Origin: a virus
IMG/VR virus record: IMGVR_UViG_3300025132_000077
Span: 1 to 45,086 of that record
DNA length: 45,086 bases
Reading direction: 5' to 3' (one strand)
The notes under the pieces are model-generated. The model did not search any database. It was not told the origin of the DNA and saw only the letters and a list, made by a program, of their open reading frames with translations. Made by a program: the position numbers and the translations under genes. Positions 13,968 to 24,492 of the stretch are shown piece after piece (within the stretch, counting starts at the first letter, position 1; each line of letters starts with the position of its first letter).

Positions 13968-16900
13968 ATTAACACCCCACTTATGTTAAAGGTAAATCGT
14001 TTTTCAGGGTCATCGCTAACATCTTGAGCAGCGTGTACTAATTCACCATACTTATCTTTTGCATCTTTAGTTCTATCGCTCTTAGCAGAATCAAAGTCGT
14101 ATTTGTCTGGTAAGACTTGATACTTGCCGTCACCTAAGTCTTTAAAGTTAAATGCACCAATAGTTGTAAACATTTCAAACGATGGGTCAACCATAGAAGT
14201 CAACGCTAAGTCTACTAAATCTTGGTCTTCTCGCTTACCTTTGTAAAACTCTGAAGGTGCAGTGCCGTTTCTCATTAGAGGATAATCTCTGTACTGAACA
14301 CTTGTACTGCCTCGTGCCTTTGCATTTTCTATAGCAGTTTTAAGAACATCTTGCTGTTTAGTTCCAAAGCCCTCAACACGCACATCAGGCACTTCCATAT
14401 CTAATCCTAGCTTGTTACCTAGCATATAGCGAGTAAACTGTACCGCATTCTCAGGCAGAATATTTACACCTGCTCTAAGTTTACGTTTAGTTTCTCGCAG
14501 AATAGGCGGCAGTGTCTCGTCTTTTAAAGTTGTAATCTCTTCCTTAACAGTATCAACTAGCTCACCTGTTTTCTGTGCTATGCTACCGCCTACGTTGCCT
14601 ACAAATATCATTCCTTTCATGCTTGCTTCTTTAGCAGTATCAACAAACTCGCTTGTTTTTTCGGCTACAGTATCAGCTATTTCGCCTATCTGCTCCAAGC
14701 CTCCTGTGTCTCCTGTAGTTCCCGCAGTATTTTCTGCAGTCCTACCCTCTGAGCTAAAGTCTGCACTCAACACTCCATCAACAAAGTTTTTGAAACCTGA
14801 TAGGTCGCTTTCTTCTTGACGTAAAGCACCAGACATATTCTCTGCGGTTCTTCCTTGACCACCAAAGCTAGGCAGCCTAATTGCAGCTAATCTTTCTCTA
14901 AGAGTTTTCTTGGGTTCAGTACGCTCAACAACAGGCTCAGGAGTTTCAGAAATCTTAGGTTGACCTGTAGCACCAGTCATGTTTTCTGCGGTACGACCCC
15001 TAGAACCAAAGTCCATAGTTAAAAGCTTTTTAAGTATAGAACCTGTTTTAGTGGCTGATTCTGATACTGTGTCGGTAACTTTACCTACAGCGCCCGACAA
15101 GGTATTAGAAACACTCTCATAAAGTTCGCTAGGCTTAGTATCATATTCAACCTGTTCAATCTTAACTTCGGGAGTGGGGGCAACTATAGGCTCGGCTTCC
15201 TGTACCGCTTCTGCCTGCTGCACTGTTCCTGTTCCTTGAGGTTTTTCAAGCTTTAAAATATCTCCGGCATAGATTAAATCTACATCCTTAATATCGTTTA
15301 TTTCAGCTATTTCCTGTATAGTCATGCCTTGCTCTTCAGCAATCTTAGTAAGAGTATCTCCCCTCTTGATTACATATCCACCCTCAGAGAACATTGCAAG
15401 ACCTTTTAATATGTCTTCCCTCATTTTAGGAGTTATTTTAATTGTAGGCAATTTTACAGTTCCATCCCATCGCTGATATTCTACATCCTCAATTTCAACG
15501 CCATATTTTTTACCAAAGTTATTATTTAATAGTTTTATTAAAGTTTTATTATAAAAATCATCAAACTTTTGACCGCCATAATTAACTTCTATATCTTCTT
15601 CTAATCTTTGTACTCCTTTTGCATTAGGTTCTGCATTTAAAAGTTTTTCGGCTTTTTCCTTACCAAGTGATTTGTTTACAAATGTTTCAAATTCTTCTTT
15701 GCTGTCAAATATCTCAGTGTGTGTTGTTTTCTGTACAAACGGAGTATCCATACCATCTTCGGGTCTTGTTTTAAAGTTGGTATAGCCTTCAAAAACATAC
15801 TCTCCACTATTGGGTTCATAGTAAAATCCAACGCCATTATGCTCTTTTAGTTTATTGTTCCTAAGTTTTTGAATGCGACCAGTTGTAAGCGCAAGCTGCT
15901 CATATCCTTCTTTTGCTGCAATCATCATAGCTTGTTTTAGCCCTACTAAAGCCCACTTCTTTTCATCTTTTAGCGGTAAATTTGGAACTAATCTGCGCTT
16001 ACTGCCCATATCTTCAAAAGTTTGTGATAGCTCTAAATATTGTGTATGCACAGCTTCTCTGACTCTTTCAAAATATTGTATTTCCTTTCGAATGCGGTCA
16101 GCTCTAGGTGACTGTAATTCTTCAGCAGTCATATTTTCTAGAATATCTTCTAGGTCTTCAATCTCGTCACTGAAGCGGTCTATCTGAAAACCTAGTGTTT
16201 CTAAGTCTTCTTCAGTATTTCCTGCGTAATACTCTGCATCTGATTTAGCATATCCTGCACCCCTTTTTCCTGTAGCTGCTTGAGATTTATCAGACTGAAG
16301 CTCATCAATTAATAAAGTTCTTCTTAGATTTTCAGTTGGCGTTATATCAGCCAACCTTATATGCAATAAAGGATTTTTAATTGATGGAAAATGACCACTA
16401 TGTACATAATCTTTTTGTAACTTTTTAAATTTATCTTTTAAAGCAAGTACAACTTCTCTGTAGTTTTCAGTATCTTGCCCTTCAAAACTAAAATCCATGT
16501 GATGAGGTTGTGCCTTAAAATCTTTTCCGTGTACATATCTTTCTACATATTCGTCAAAAAAATCATTAAGTAATTTGTCATACTCAGCAGGAGAATCAAC
16601 AGCTAGGTCATCCATTAAATTTAATTGAAACGGATAATTTGCAGTCATAAACCTTTCAAAATCCTCGTCAATTCCGCTATTAAACATATCTTCGGCTTGA
16701 GGGTCAGTAGGAATGTCATCAGTTGCTTCATTTCTAAATTCTGGTGATTCGTCATCTGCACGTTTAGGTACTCTTCCAACATAAACATCATAGTCAAATC
16801 CGCTGTTTTCAAAAAAATCTACAACTTCTTCTCTAGTAACTTTAGGTTTATCTTTAAAATAGCTATTAGCGCCTGTCCACTCTAGCTCTTCTTGAGAAAC

Positions 16901-19900
16901 TTTGCCCTCAAGACGTTTTAACATTACTTCGCCTGTATTAACATTATCTTTAATCTTAGAGGCTTCTTTAGCTGCAAGACTAAAAAATCCAGAAGCTTGT
17001 TTGGGTGCAAAATAACTAGCAAGTTGTTTAGCTGCCTTGCCTCCTGCCGAAAATCTATGTCTTGGGTCATTCGGGTCAAAAGCTACAGCTTCAATAGACT
17101 TAAACTGTTGAGGGTCAAATGCAATATAAGAGAAGTCATCATCATTTATATAGCTTTTTTCTAATTTGTTTTGATATTTAATCCCATCATATCCAAAACC
17201 TTTTAACATATTTTGAACATCTATGTTTAATTCTATTCGCATTAACTCATATTCTATTTTATCTAGCGCTGTTTCTCTAACGTGAGTTTTTATCTCATAA
17301 GCTTTAGCCATAAACTTTTCTATTTCATCAATAGTTTCAGATGAAATTTTAGTTCCTGATGCTTTTAAGTTAGTTAAGAACTCTCTAGCGCCATCTTCTT
17401 CCATAAAGATTTCTACAGCATCCCAAGTTCCTGCAACATTCTCCATCTCATCATCAAAAGGCTTGTATAATAATGGTTTCTTAATATTAACAACGCCTTC
17501 TTCGATAATATAGTTATCTAAATTAACTTTATTGCCTTTTGACTCAACTGCTGTTACAATAGCATTTAGCATAGAATCATACTCTTCTTGAGTTAATTGA
17601 TTCTTTTTAACTGCATATAAATCGGCAGCTTGTCCTGAATCGAAATAATCAAAGAGCATATCTCTAAGTTTTATGTTATCTGCAGCACCTTTTGTTCCTA
17701 AGTGTGCACCCAGTTCTCGTGGCATTCCAAAAGACATGAAATAAGACACATCACTAAAGAATCGTTTTGCACGGAATATTCTTCTCTTAACTTGAGAGTC
17801 TTTTAAAAATGTTTCAATCTTAGAGTCTCGTTGAGCATCAGTCAATGTTACATCAAAAGAATCTTCAGGGGTTAATTTTCGTGGCGGTTTAAATTTTGTA
17901 AGGTCTACATTGCCTCGTGCTGCAATTTTTAGAAGGGCATTTTTAGCAACCTTAGTGGCTCCAACATCAGAAATAATACCGCCAAAGAACTCACCGCCTT
18001 TATGTTTTAGTCTTGACTCAACAAAATCATGTAAAAGGTCAATAGTGTCTTTATCAAAATTAGCAAGTGAAGCTTTACTTAATTCATCTTCATCTAAATC
18101 AATTTTCAATAATTTATAATTATTTTTAAATGTTGCAGAAACATCAGAAACAAGCTTATTCAACTGACCTGTAGGGTCAATTCTTTCTTTATTATGTTGG
18201 ATAAACTCTAAAGCCTGATAGTGGTCTTCATCAACAGATAGTTCATCTCGTGCTTCTGCAAACTTTACAAGAGCATCATCATAATCTGTAGCAGCTAGTG
18301 CAGCTTTTAGTTTTGGTTTAGACTCAACATCTGTTATTTTTAAATTTCTATTTTTAATAGAATTAACAACTAAAGCTTCAGCAAGAGCAATCGCATCTGT
18401 TTCATCAGCAGGATTTTGTACTATCTCATATACACCGCTTTCAATCTGTCTAGATAGGCGCTCAACTTCTTCGTTGCTCATTATATTATCAGTAGAGTTT
18501 GCCAAAGGTCTTGAAAGCTCGTCTGTAAACTCGTCTGCTGATTTTGCTTTTCGACCCAAGAAATCTACAAGAGTGCCTGCAACTTCGCCACCTAGCTTAT
18601 ATCCTGTTCTAGTTGCTCCGGGAGCTGTTGCTTCTACATCAAACTCCGGGATTAAAAAGTCGGTAAGCTTCTCTTGTTTTTCTCTTAATCCTCTTCGATA
18701 CTGTTTAACTCTCCAGTCTCCAAGAATATTTTTACCAAAGTATGAACCAGAAAGCACAGGAACTTTTGTGCCTAGTGTAGGTATAACGCCTTGCTGATAC
18801 AGACTCATGGCATCTGAACCTAGTGGGCCTAAAGGCATAGCTAAGTAAGAAGCAGAGTTTCTTGTATATTTTGCAGAAGTTCTTGCTCTATTAAGAGAAT
18901 CTAAAAGAAGGCCATTACCACCCCAACGAGCGATGGAATCATAAATTATTTCATCCGTATCTTTATTACGCTCACTTTCACCATTAGTTCTGAGATAGTT
19001 AGTATATCTTGCCATGCCTGTCATTATTGCAGCAGCAGGAATTATTTTTCCAAAAAGTCTTCCTCTTGGGTCTTTGATTGCTCCTTTAGCCATTCCTTTA
19101 AGAACAGTATTGCTAAATGCAGCAGGATAACTTAATAGTTGAAACAGAATAGATGTTTTAGGGTTAGCCATTAAGAAAGGTTTATTTCCCGCAAGTCCAG
19201 TAGGCTGTAGAATTACAGAGTTAGTATATCGTGCTGCTCCTGCTAAATATGAGTTTTTATAAAAATCATCTTCTACTTTAGCGCCACTCTTGTACCATTT
19301 TACAGCATCTTTATAATCTATACCAAGTTCAGCAAGCTCCCCTGCTTTTCGTTTGCCCAGTGAATCTAGCTCTCTGTTTCCAAATTTAGCTAAGAACTCA
19401 ATATTGCTTTGAATCATATTCTTTCCGCTTCTGTACGAAACATTCTGAACAAACTTAGTCCACTGGTCTAGAAAATTTAAACGGAAAAATTTATTACTTG
19501 CTTTTTGCATTGTTTCATTTATAAGAGCATCACCAGTAAGCCTATCTCCTAGCTGACCCATTTCCTGCTCAATATAAATACTAAAGTTTCTCATTTCAGC
19601 AAAAGCTTCTTTAGCAGTCAAGCCATGTTGATTTTGCAGTTTAGTTTCTAAATCTTTAGTAATTCTTTTGTGAGACATACTTAAAGCATCTCCCAACCCT
19701 TTTACTGAGTTGACAAAACCTGCCTTGCTAAGATTCAACATTATTTCTGTTAAACTAGATACAGTAGCCAAACCTAAGTAAGCTACTCTATTTACTAAGC
19801 TATACGCATCTGCAGCAGTTTGCACTTTTCTGCCGTAACGCTCAAGCCCCTCTCCAGTTTGAGTTCTATAAAGTTTTTCTAAATTAGCATACATGTTATT

Positions 19901-21868
19901 AGTAAACTTCTCGCCCTTACCTTCTACTTCTTTTTTGATTCTGGCGATATAGAATTTTTCAAAGTCTTTAAAATTGTTTACACCTAATACACGATGCTTA
20001 GCTAAAGACTTGCCTGCCTGAAAAGTGTAGGCGTGGAAAGTAGTCAAAACATCAGAGTTTAAGAACTCTTCAAAATCTGAGTCATTTCCAATAGTGTTAA
20101 TTTTTCTTTTAGCTGAAAAGAAATATCCAGAGCCGTTTCCGCTGTCGATTTGATTATCTAAGTCTAGCATGTTTTTTACAGTTCGTTGAGCACCTGCGGG
20201 GGTCATGCCTGCTTTATCAACAAAAAGCTTTGCAAGTTTTTCTGGATTAGCCTCAATAGCACTTCTGCTCCACATACGAGGAACATAGTTATCTGTCATT
20301 TCGTTGATGACTTTTATTTTTTGTAGTCTTGTACCCATGTCACTATACATTTCACGAATCTCTGCAGCAGCTCTATTGATAGCTTTGTTTACAGAATCAT
20401 CAAAGTTTGCGTGTTTTATGGGCGTGGGGCTTCTAAGACTTTTACTTAAAGCATCATTTACTTCGTCAGCAAACTTAGTAGAAAAATTACTTAAAGAAAG
20501 TTCTTCAACAATTTGCCTAAATGTTTCATTATATCTACCAGTTATTTCTCGCTGCACTTCAAACAAGTCTTTTTCAATAACTGTTTGTTGAGGAGTTAAA
20601 GGTTGATATTCTTCGGCAAACTCGTGATGCAGTTTTTTCTGCAACTGTCGAGCTGTTCCAGATAAAGAAACTAAAGGAGTTAGAATTCCTGCTGTTTTAC
20701 CATAAAAATTAGATGTTAAAGAAGCTGCCATGTTAAACAACGATTGTTGTATAGCTTTGCGCTTACCCTTTCTAGTCGGTTCGTTTTTAGCTGCATTTCT
20801 AATTTCAGAAAGAATTTCTTTTCTAGAACGCTCACCACCGCCTAAATCAGACACAAACTTGCTTACTGCTTGAACTACAGGGTCTTGAGGATTTGATTCA
20901 TCAAAATCAAACAACTCACCTTGAGTTCCTTCAGGAGCATCTGTGTCTATACGAGGCGTATCTATAGCAGCTAATATTTTTTCATCTACATCAGGCTCAA
21001 ACAGGTCTAGTTGTTTAACGCCTTCAAAATTTTCTGCATCTTCTTCTACTCTTTCAATCCTAAAGGGCTGTGGTTTATCAGTTTGAGTTTTGAGTTTACG
21101 TATACCCTTGCCTGCTAAAGAAAATCCTCCAACAAGAATAGGGCCAAACGCAGCGCTTATGCCTGTTATTTTAGCAACATCTTCCCAGTTTCTACCTTCT
21201 CCAGTTCCTAAAGTTTCAAAAAGGTCTTGTCTTAGGAGTTCATCGCCTCCTCCATAAAGACCTGAAATTAAAGATGCAGACTTGTATGGATTATTAACAG
21301 CAGCAGCAGTAGTAGCCTGCAACATGCTATATAGTTTTTTAGTGGCTTGTCTTTTAGCTGCAATAGAAGCGGTTTTAGTTGCAATAGCTCCTGTGCCTAA
21401 TGTAGTCACACCTGCACCAATAGACAGCAGTGTTTCTGGATTAAACACAAAGTCAGTTACATTGTCATAGATAGAGGTTGCCCATTGTCGAGCACCTTCA
21501 GGACTAACTTGCTCCCAACTTTTTAAAAGAAAATCTAAATCTTCTTTTACATCTTGTGGAGCATCTTGTAAATTATTTATTGCAGTAATTTTAGTTTCTA
21601 AGCGATTTTGAAAATCTCGCATGGTTTCATTAATATCGTCAGTGTTAAATGAACCTGCTGAGTCTAGTAGAAAATCACCCATTCCTCGTTGCTTGTTTAG
21701 ATAATCTGCAACATTTTCAGCTTTCATAACTACGATAGGGTTTTCCCTAAAATCGTCTGTATTGCTTTGACTTGTTAAAGGCCCAGTATCAAATAGTTCA
21801 TCATATGAATATGCGTACTCATCTGCGCCTGTTCGGATAACTTGTCCGTTTTTAAATTCAATTGCCAT
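13964..21868 (-). CDS. Giant internal virion/ejection protein (2634 aa) with ART-PolyVal-like and LysM segments
   Basis: 2634-residue polyvalent protein. Residues roughly 380-1060 resemble large internal core proteins such as T7 gp16 (QPTGLAGNKPFLMANPK near 890, then a hydrophobic stretch). Around 1385-1605 there is an ADP-ribosyltransferase-like (ART-PolyVal) pattern: HLGTKGAAD, VNIKKPLL, GYDGIKYQN, then IAFDPQQFKS. Near 1840-1870 the segment LLIDELQSD resembles the EIQSD segment of phage polyvalent proteins. A LysM (YVIKRGDTLTKIAEEQG...YAGDILKL) lies near 2163-2204, and three GRTAEN motifs lie near 2291, 2339 and 2375. It sits with other internal virion genes and is likely packaged and injected. 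AAAGGA precedes the ATG. Enzymatic activity is not shown. Confidence 0.85.
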   Translation of the reverse strand: MAIEFKNGQVIRTGADEYAYSYDELFDTGPLTSQSNTDDFRENPIVVMKAENVADYLNKQRGMGDFLLDSAGSFNTDDINETMRDFQNRLETKITAINNLQDAPQDVKEDLDFLLKSWEQVSPEGARQWATSIYDNVTDFVFNPETLLSIGAGVTTLGTGAIATKTASIAAKRQATKKLYSMLQATTAAAVNNPYKSASLISGLYGGGDELLRQDLFETLGTGEGRNWEDVAKITGISAAFGPILVGGFSLAGKGIRKLKTQTDKPQPFRIERVEEDAENFEGVKQLDLFEPDVDEKILAAIDTPRIDTDAPEGTQGELFDFDESNPQDPVVQAVSKFVSDLGGGERSRKEILSEIRNAAKNEPTRKGKRKAIQQSLFNMAASLTSNFYGKTAGILTPLVSLSGTARQLQKKLHHEFAEEYQPLTPQQTVIEKDLFEVQREITGRYNETFRQIVEELSLSNFSTKFADEVNDALSKSLRSPTPIKHANFDDSVNKAINRAAAEIREMYSDMGTRLQKIKVINEMTDNYVPRMWSRSAIEANPEKLAKLFVDKAGMTPAGAQRTVKNMLDLDNQIDSGNGSGYFFSAKRKINTIGNDSDFEEFLNSDVLTTFHAYTFQAGKSLAKHRVLGVNNFKDFEKFYIARIKKEVEGKGEKFTNNMYANLEKLYRTQTGEGLERYGRKVQTAADAYSLVNRVAYLGLATVSSLTEIMLNLSKAGFVNSVKGLGDALSMSHKRITKDLETKLQNQHGLTAKEAFAEMRNFSIYIEQEMGQLGDRLTGDALINETMQKASNKFFRLNFLDQWTKFVQNVSYRSGKNMIQSNIEFLAKFGNRELDSLGKRKAGELAELGIDYKDAVKWYKSGAKVEDDFYKNSYLAGAARYTNSVILQPTGLAGNKPFLMANPKTSILFQLLSYPAAFSNTVLKGMAKGAIKDPRGRLFGKIIPAAAIMTGMARYTNYLRTNGESERNKDTDEIIYDSIARWGGNGLLLDSLNRARTSAKYTRNSASYLAMPLGPLGSDAMSLYQQGVIPTLGTKVPVLSGSYFGKNILGDWRVKQYRRGLREKQEKLTDFLIPEFDVEATAPGATRTGYKLGGEVAGTLVDFLGRKAKSADEFTDELSRPLANSTDNIMSNEEVERLSRQIESGVYEIVQNPADETDAIALAEALVVNSIKNRNLKITDVESKPKLKAALAATDYDDALVKFAEARDELSVDEDHYQALEFIQHNKERIDPTGQLNKLVSDVSATFKNNYKLLKIDLDEDELSKASLANFDKDTIDLLHDFVESRLKHKGGEFFGGIISDVGATKVAKNALLKIAARGNVDLTKFKPPRKLTPEDSFDVTLTDAQRDSKIETFLKDSQVKRRIFRAKRFFSDVSYFMSFGMPRELGAHLGTKGAADNIKLRDMLFDYFDSGQAADLYAVKKNQLTQEEYDSMLNAIVTAVESKGNKVNLDNYIIEEGVVNIKKPLLYKPFDDEMENVAGTWDAVEIFMEEDGAREFLTNLKASGTKISSETIDEIEKFMAKAYEIKTHVRETALDKIEYELMRIELNIDVQNMLKGFGYDGIKYQNKLEKSYINDDDFSYIAFDPQQFKSIEAVAFDPNDPRHRFSAGGKAAKQLASYFAPKQASGFFSLAAKEASKIKDNVNTGEVMLKRLEGKVSQEELEWTGANSYFKDKPKVTREEVVDFFENSGFDYDVYVGRVPKRADDESPEFRNEATDDIPTDPQAEDMFNSGIDEDFERFMTANYPFQLNLMDDLAVDSPAEYDKLLNDFFDEYVERYVHGKDFKAQPHHMDFSFEGQDTENYREVVLALKDKFKKLQKDYVHSGHFPSIKNPLLHIRLADITPTENLRRTLLIDELQSDKSQAATGKRGAGYAKSDAEYYAGNTEEDLETLGFQIDRFSDEIEDLEDILENMTAEELQSPRADRIRKEIQYFERVREAVHTQYLELSQTFEDMGSKRRLVPNLPLKDEKKWALVGLKQAMMIAAKEGYEQLALTTGRIQKLRNNKLKEHNGVGFYYEPNSGEYVFEGYTNFKTRPEDGMDTPFVQKTTHTEIFDSKEEFETFVNKSLGKEKAEKLLNAEPNAKGVQRLEEDIEVNYGGQKFDDFYNKTLIKLLNNNFGKKYGVEIEDVEYQRWDGTVKLPTIKITPKMREDILKGLAMFSEGGYVIKRGDTLTKIAEEQGMTIQEIAEINDIKDVDLIYAGDILKLEKPQGTGTVQQAEAVQEAEPIVAPTPEVKIEQVEYDTKPSELYESVSNTLSGAVGKVTDTVSESATKTGSILKKLLTMDFGSRGRTAENMTGATGQPKISETPEPVVERTEPKKTLRERLAAIRLPSFGGQGRTAENMSGALRQEESDLSGFKNFVDGVLSADFSSEGRTAENTAGTTGDTGGLEQIGEIADTVAEKTSEFVDTAKEASMKGMIFVGNVGGSIAQKTGELVDTVKEEITTLKDETLPPILRETKRKLRAGVNILPENAVQFTRYMLGNKLGLDMEVPDVRVEGFGTKQQDVLKTAIENAKARGSTSVQYRDYPLMRNGTAPSEFYKGKREDQDLVDLALTSMVDPSFEMFTTIGAFNFKDLGDGKYQVLPDKYDFDSAKSDRTKDAKDKYGELVHAAQDVSDDPEKRFTFNISGVLM

Positions 21869-21900
21869 CTATAAAATTCCTTTAATTACTTAATTTTAAT

Positions 21901-23892
21901 TTATTCGGTTTCTTCTTCTTTCTCACCTAAATAAAGTTTGGCATATTCATCATATAATGTTTGAAAATTATTTTTAAATTTGTCGAGTGTTTTTTCATAA
22001 AGCTCTAATTGTTGTGGAGTAGAAAACTGTTTTAATTCTTCAAAGCCTTCTTTTCTTTTTTCATATCTTTCTGCTGCTTTAACTAACTCCTTATAACGTC
22101 TATATTTCATAAGGTCTTTACTATCACCTTGGCGTGTTTCCTTTACACTAAATTTTGTTTTTGTAGGCTCTGGTATGTCTTGCAACAGAGCAACAGTAGA
22201 GAATGTAGCGCTATCAACCTCTACAGTTTCTGGTTCTTCAGTTTCTTCTTGCTGCGTGGGTTCTACTGATTGAGTTTGCAATATTTTAGTAATTGCTGCA
22301 TCATTTAGTTGTTGTTTATTTATTTCAGCAGCGTTTAAAATTTCATCAAATAAAACTGGGAAAAGCTTAAAAGTATCTTCAAAGCTTCCATATCCTCCCT
22401 CGTCTCTAGATTTTTGAATTGTGTTTATAATTTTAGTTCTTTCAGGTTTAGGCATTTTCATGTATTCTTGATACATTGTACCAATGTTTGCTTCTAAAAA
22501 TTTGTTAAAGGCTTCTTTACTGTTTGAACCTATTTTACCTTTTCTTAATGCTTCATCAAATGCCATCACAGTATAAAACATGTTTCCTTTACCTACACCC
22601 CCTCCTACTATGTTAGTATCTGAAAAATTCTCTTTTGCTTGAAGTAAGTGCATTTCTAAAGCAATGAACTTTCCTACCTCTGGCTGACCAAATTTGTCTT
22701 GTTCTGCTTTTATTCCTCCATATACAATAGAGGCTTGCAAATTAGCTTCTTGATTTTTTAAGAATGTATTAGCTGCTTCTTTGCTGCTATCTGAAATATT
22801 AGAGTTATTTAAATAGTCTTCTCTATACTGTTGAATTATTTTAGCATCATCCGTACTTAAATGATTTGTAAGAAATGATTTACCTGTATCTAACATTACT
22901 GGATTGTTTAGTATATTTGACAGATTGATGCTAGTGCTTCGATGATTAGATGAAGTTAATGTTTGATTAATTGGATTTAATTGTCCATTAGCGCCATATC
23001 CTGCAAGATACGTACTAACTAAATTACCTTTTTTACCATCTGAACCTTTAACAAATTCTGAAACCTGAACAACAAATTTACTGCCCATTTCATTTCCGTA
23101 GTTATCAAATACTTTTTGTTCTTTTAAGTCACCAACTTCTAGTATTGTATCAGGATTTCCATAGGTTGTTATGTTATGTTTTTCTACATAATCTGCAACA
23201 GCATTATATATTAAGCCATCTCTTTGGTCTAAAGAAACTTTTCTTGCGCTCTTTAAGTCTACTAGTCCTTTTCTATACTTATCATTTGCAGCTATAATAT
23301 CTGCATTGACATTGTTTGTCAACTGTTTTAGTCCGGGAAGATTTCTAATTATACTGGCTCGGTCTGCAGCTAGAGCTTTTGCATTTGTAAGATAATCATC
23401 TCTGCTAATATTATCAGCATTAAAAGCTTTAGTAAGGTCAATATCATCTTGAATTGATTTCATATAGCCTTTATAATTATCTTTAGCAATTAAATGCGCT
23501 AAAGCATCAACCTGAGTTTCGCTGTATTGTGTTCCTGTATATTTATTTACAAGTTCATTTTTAACCTTACCAGTAAAATCATGCAAATAATAAGCATCTA
23601 CACCACCATCATATGCTTTTGCTTTTTGTTCGTGTTCAGTAGCTTTAATATTATTTGCAATAATATCTTCAGCACCTATCGTTCTTAGAACTTGATTCTC
23701 AGCATTTATAAAATTATTAGTTCTTTGTTGCATATAATCTTCAGCTACACTGATAGCAACTTTTCCCGCCAATGCTTTCCATTGATTTTTTCTGGCTTTC
23801 TTTTCTTCTTCTTTTCTTAGCTTATCACTTCTATCACGAATATTAGCTAAAAGACTTTCGCCATACGCTATTGAATTTTCAAATTCTGCCAT
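21901..23892 (-). CDS. Putative internal virion protein (663 aa)
   Basis: 663-residue, mostly helical, charged protein with a coiled-coil-like N-terminus (SDKLRKEEEKKARKNQWKAL) and a charged C-terminal coiled coil. No enzyme motif is visible. It lies between the giant virion protein and the GRPIPGQSL protein, the block where podoviruses encode core proteins ejected into the host, so a structural or ejection role is inferred. AAGGA precedes the ATG by 7 nt, within 5 bp of the upstream gene's stop. Confidence 0.6.
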   Translation of the reverse strand: MAEFENSIAYGESLLANIRDRSDKLRKEEEKKARKNQWKALAGKVAISVAEDYMQQRTNNFINAENQVLRTIGAEDIIANNIKATEHEQKAKAYDGGVDAYYLHDFTGKVKNELVNKYTGTQYSETQVDALAHLIAKDNYKGYMKSIQDDIDLTKAFNADNISRDDYLTNAKALAADRASIIRNLPGLKQLTNNVNADIIAANDKYRKGLVDLKSARKVSLDQRDGLIYNAVADYVEKHNITTYGNPDTILEVGDLKEQKVFDNYGNEMGSKFVVQVSEFVKGSDGKKGNLVSTYLAGYGANGQLNPINQTLTSSNHRSTSINLSNILNNPVMLDTGKSFLTNHLSTDDAKIIQQYREDYLNNSNISDSSKEAANTFLKNQEANLQASIVYGGIKAEQDKFGQPEVGKFIALEMHLLQAKENFSDTNIVGGGVGKGNMFYTVMAFDEALRKGKIGSNSKEAFNKFLEANIGTMYQEYMKMPKPERTKIINTIQKSRDEGGYGSFEDTFKLFPVLFDEILNAAEINKQQLNDAAITKILQTQSVEPTQQEETEEPETVEVDSATFSTVALLQDIPEPTKTKFSVKETRQGDSKDLMKYRRYKELVKAAERYEKRKEGFEELKQFSTPQQLELYEKTLDKFKNNFQTLYDEYAKLYLGEKEEETE

Positions 23893-23896
23893 TTTT

Positions 23897-24478
23897 CTAT
23901 CCTTCAGGTTGAGCCATAAGGCTAGGTTGTTGTTCTACCATTTCAACTTCTGGTTGTGCTAACAAACTATCTACTTCAGGAAGGTTCTGCATATCTGCAG
24001 CCATTTCTTCATTAATAACAGTTTGATTAGCTATCATACCTTTTTGAGATGCAGTTTCTTTTAGTTCATTTATTTTGCCTTCTCGCATCTCCAAACCAAA
24101 TACATCGCCTTCTTCTTCTTCATTATCTATTTTGATGTCTAGGTCTAAACGCTCTGCAAGCGCTATTAACATATATGCAAGAGGCTCTGCAAGCATTATC
24201 ATTAAATCGGGATTAAACATTCCGTCTTGAAACTGTTCAAATAAAATAACTTCTACTAATGTCATAATTGGAACGCCTTTAGATACTCCAATCATTAAGT
24301 TAGCATATCTTTCATCTGCAGTTATAAAATCCCACAGATACATAGAAGCTTCGTGTACATCTGTAAACTTAGGAGCTTGTTCATACGGAGCAGGATTGTC
24401 AGGGTCTGAAGTTAAAGACTGGCCCGGAATCGGTCTGCCCATCTTTGATGCTTCATTTAAATAAATGTCTTGATTCAT
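23897..24478 (-). CDS. Conserved phage structural-block protein (GRPIPGQSL type)
   Basis: 193-residue acidic protein. The N-terminal GRPIPGQSLTSDPDNPAPYE motif and the segment PDLMIMLAEPLAYMLIALAER are shared by a protein family I recall from many aquatic podo- and myoviruses, always among virion genes, with no proven role. The C-terminal third is Glu/Gln/Pro-rich. GGGAG supports the ATG. It is probably a minor virion or assembly protein. Confidence 0.65.
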   Translation of the reverse strand: MNQDIYLNEASKMGRPIPGQSLTSDPDNPAPYEQAPKFTDVHEASMYLWDFITADERYANLMIGVSKGVPIMTLVEVILFEQFQDGMFNPDLMIMLAEPLAYMLIALAERLDLDIKIDNEEEEGDVFGLEMREGKINELKETASQKGMIANQTVINEEMAADMQNLPEVDSLLAQPEVEMVEQQPSLMAQPEG

Positions 24479-24492
24479 AACTATCTAGCTCC

